Shown piece after piece: positions 13,184 through 14,239 of a DNA stretch of 14,239 nucleotides. The stretch is from positions 1-14,239 of the forward strand of contig FR902906.1 of the NCBI GenBank assembly GCA_000438155.1, given 5' to 3'. A program made the translations under genes and the position numbers. How positions within the stretch are numbered: the first letter of the stretch is position 1; every line of letters begins with the position of its first letter. The stretch is from Firmicutes bacterium CAG:95. GTDB lineage: Bacteria; Bacillota; Clostridia; Lachnospirales; Lachnospiraceae. The notes below the pieces were generated by a model. That model saw only the letters and a program-made list of their open reading frames with translations, was not told where the DNA came from and did no database searches.

Positions 13184-13900
13184 TTAAGCCTTCCGAAACA
13201 TTTTACGCCACAGCCACGCCGTACCCTTGCAGGCTGCCGGAACCGTCATGGCCACAAGTACAGTAAGAATCATGCACAGGATTCCTGCGGCAGCGCATAA
13301 GCATCCGCTTCCAAGCAGTGCCCCTGATACCAGAGCATTTACCGGTAATACCACAAATCCCAGCACTGCACACACAAATGCCGTGACATAAAGCGATACT
13401 GCCGCTGCTCCAAAGCCAATCAGCAAGCCGAAAATCAAACTGAAAACACTGATAATCACGGCAAATACCACACAGATCAACGCCAGAATCAATGGGGACG
13501 CAAGGATCAGTCCGATGACAATTAAGGTAATCAGCCACGCCGGTTTCGATTGCTTCTGTTGTGGCTGTGATGGTATCTGGTTGTTCTGTGAGAATGCATT
13601 CTGACTTCTAGTGTTCTGCACACCTGCATCTCTATCTCTTTCGCCCGGTGCACTCTGGTTCTGACTTTTCTCTCCTTCAAGAGAATCCTGCTCGTGCTCA
13701 TAGCTCTGCAACCCCAGTCCCTCTTTGACTCCTGCTGCTACCTGTTCGGGGCTTCCCAGCTCTTTAATGACCTGCTGCTCGTTCTCCTGCCCGGCATCAT
13801 TAAAATAATCATTATAATAAGTAAGCGCTTCTTCCTTTTCGCTGGGAGAAATGTCGGATAATAAAGCCTCAAGTCTCCTCATATATTCAAATCTGTTCAT
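13184..13900 (-). CDS. DUF1700-family membrane protein
   Basis: 238 residues. The N-terminal about 65 residues form the typical DUF1700 soluble domain (MNRFEYMRRLEALLSDIS, then YYNDYFNDAG and IKELGSPEQVAAGVKEG). A Gln/Ser/Asn-rich linker follows (66-119), then a very hydrophobic C-terminal part with about three to four membrane segments. I chose the ATG at 13900 because the domain starts there and AGGGAGGA lies just upstream. The frame stays open to 14026, but that extension overlaps padR and lacks domain similarity. It overlaps the end of padR by 14 nt. In related modules the soluble domain is thought to act with the PadR protein, but the mechanism is not known from this sequence. Confidence 0.87.
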   Translation of the reverse strand: MNRFEYMRRLEALLSDISPSEKEEALTYYNDYFNDAGQENEQQVIKELGSPEQVAAGVKEGLGLQSYEHEQDSLEGEKSQNQSAPGERDRDAGVQNTRSQNAFSQNNQIPSQPQQKQSKPAWLITLIVIGLILASPLILALICVVFAVIISVFSLIFGLLIGFGAAAVSLYVTAFVCAVLGFVVLPVNALVSGALLGSGCLCAAAGILCMILTVLVAMTVPAACKGTAWLWRKMFRKA

Positions 13901-14219
13901 TTGTGAATCCTCCCTCAAAAATCTGATTGATCTTACCGGAATAGCTCTTCCATTCCTCCCGGTACATGGAAAGCTGCTGCCTTCCCTTTTCCGTAACCAG
14001 ATAGTATCTGCGGTTACGTCCGGCACATTCCTGATCGTAAATGGTCAGGCATTCGTCCTTCTGCAGTCTTCGTAATACCGGATATAAGGTGGATTCCGAA
14101 ACTGTAATAATCTGCCGCACATCCTGTGTAATCTTGTAGCCATATGCCCCTTCCGGCTCTTTCGCAACAACCGCAAGCACAATGGCATCCAGAAGTGCTG
14201 CCCCTGTATTAAAAACCAT
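13887..14219 (-). CDS. PadR-family transcriptional regulator
   Basis: 110 residues, the short PadR type with a winged-helix domain and a small C-terminal helix. Typical blocks are the start (LLDAIVLAVVA), the recognition-helix region GYKITQDVR...VSESTLYPVLRRLQKDE, and the wing GRNRRYYLVTEKGRQQL. PadR proteins are usually dimeric repressors, often of their own operon. The ribosome site AAAGGAG lies upstream near the window edge. It is the first gene seen of the padR-DUF1700-DUF4097 operon. The promoter is outside the window. Confidence 0.93.
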   Translation of the reverse strand: MVFNTGAALLDAIVLAVVAKEPEGAYGYKITQDVRQIITVSESTLYPVLRRLQKDECLTIYDQECAGRNRRYYLVTEKGRQQLSMYREEWKSYSGKINQIFEGGFTNEQI

Positions 14220-14239
14220 GCCCTTCGCTCCTTTCTGTG

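Noticed and set aside
13901..14026. Longer N-terminus for the DUF1700 protein
   Set aside because: The added 42 residues come from the padR gene read in another frame. The domain begins at the ATG at 13900, which has a strong ribosome site.

Overview
The window looks like a piece of chromosome from a low-to-mid GC Firmicute of the class Clostridia, most likely Lachnospiraceae. The reasons are strong AGGAGG-type ribosome sites, TTGACA/TATAAT-type promoters, a clostridial-type HPr, a PadR-DUF1700-DUF4097 module and an ECF S-component of the HLGN type. I see no phage, transposase, CRISPR array, tRNA or rRNA. Most of it reads as core metabolism and envelope genes with informative intergenic DNA.

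Layout. (1) 59-4362, minus strand: a tight operon in the order ptsH-ptsI-nagB-nagA-crr. It combines the general PTS phosphate carriers (HPr, Enzyme I), a free-standing glucose-family IIA domain, and the two enzymes that turn N-acetylglucosamine-6-P into fructose-6-P. A promoter candidate lies upstream of ptsH and is flanked by two near-identical 12-bp boxes. (2) 4565-5980, minus: a membrane-anchored D,D-carboxypeptidase-like penicillin-binding protein with its own extended -10 promoter. (3) 5981-6386: a non-coding interval with three palindromic elements: a perfect 10-bp stem-loop, a rho-independent terminator, and a 15-bp tandem repeat with an embedded palindrome. (4) 6387-7202, minus: a MetQ-type lipoprotein without its MetN/MetI partners, behind a near-consensus promoter, a candidate operator and a foldable leader. 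(5) 7390-11150, minus: two overlapping half-transporter genes that should form a heterodimeric ABC exporter with one degenerate ATP site. (6) 11151-11487: a divergent control region holding at least three inverted repeats and a structured leader. (7) 11488-12069, plus: an orphan ECF S-component of unassigned substrate. (8) 12108-12171: a long hairpin shared by convergent genes. (9) 12185-14219, minus: a padR regulator, a DUF1700 membrane protein and a DUF4097 beta-repeat membrane protein in one operon.

How it works together. The first operon can supply phosphoryl groups (EI to HPr to IIA) to a sugar permease encoded elsewhere and process the resulting amino-sugar phosphate. The exporter and ECF genes share a control region but have no obvious biochemical link. 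The padR operon resembles envelope-stress or membrane-sensing modules known in Firmicutes.

I did not find a clear new multi-gene system. The most open items are the HPr that lacks Ser46, the palindrome cluster at 6204-6361, the two perfect palindromes at 11296-11376, and the structured leaders of the ECF and metQ genes.
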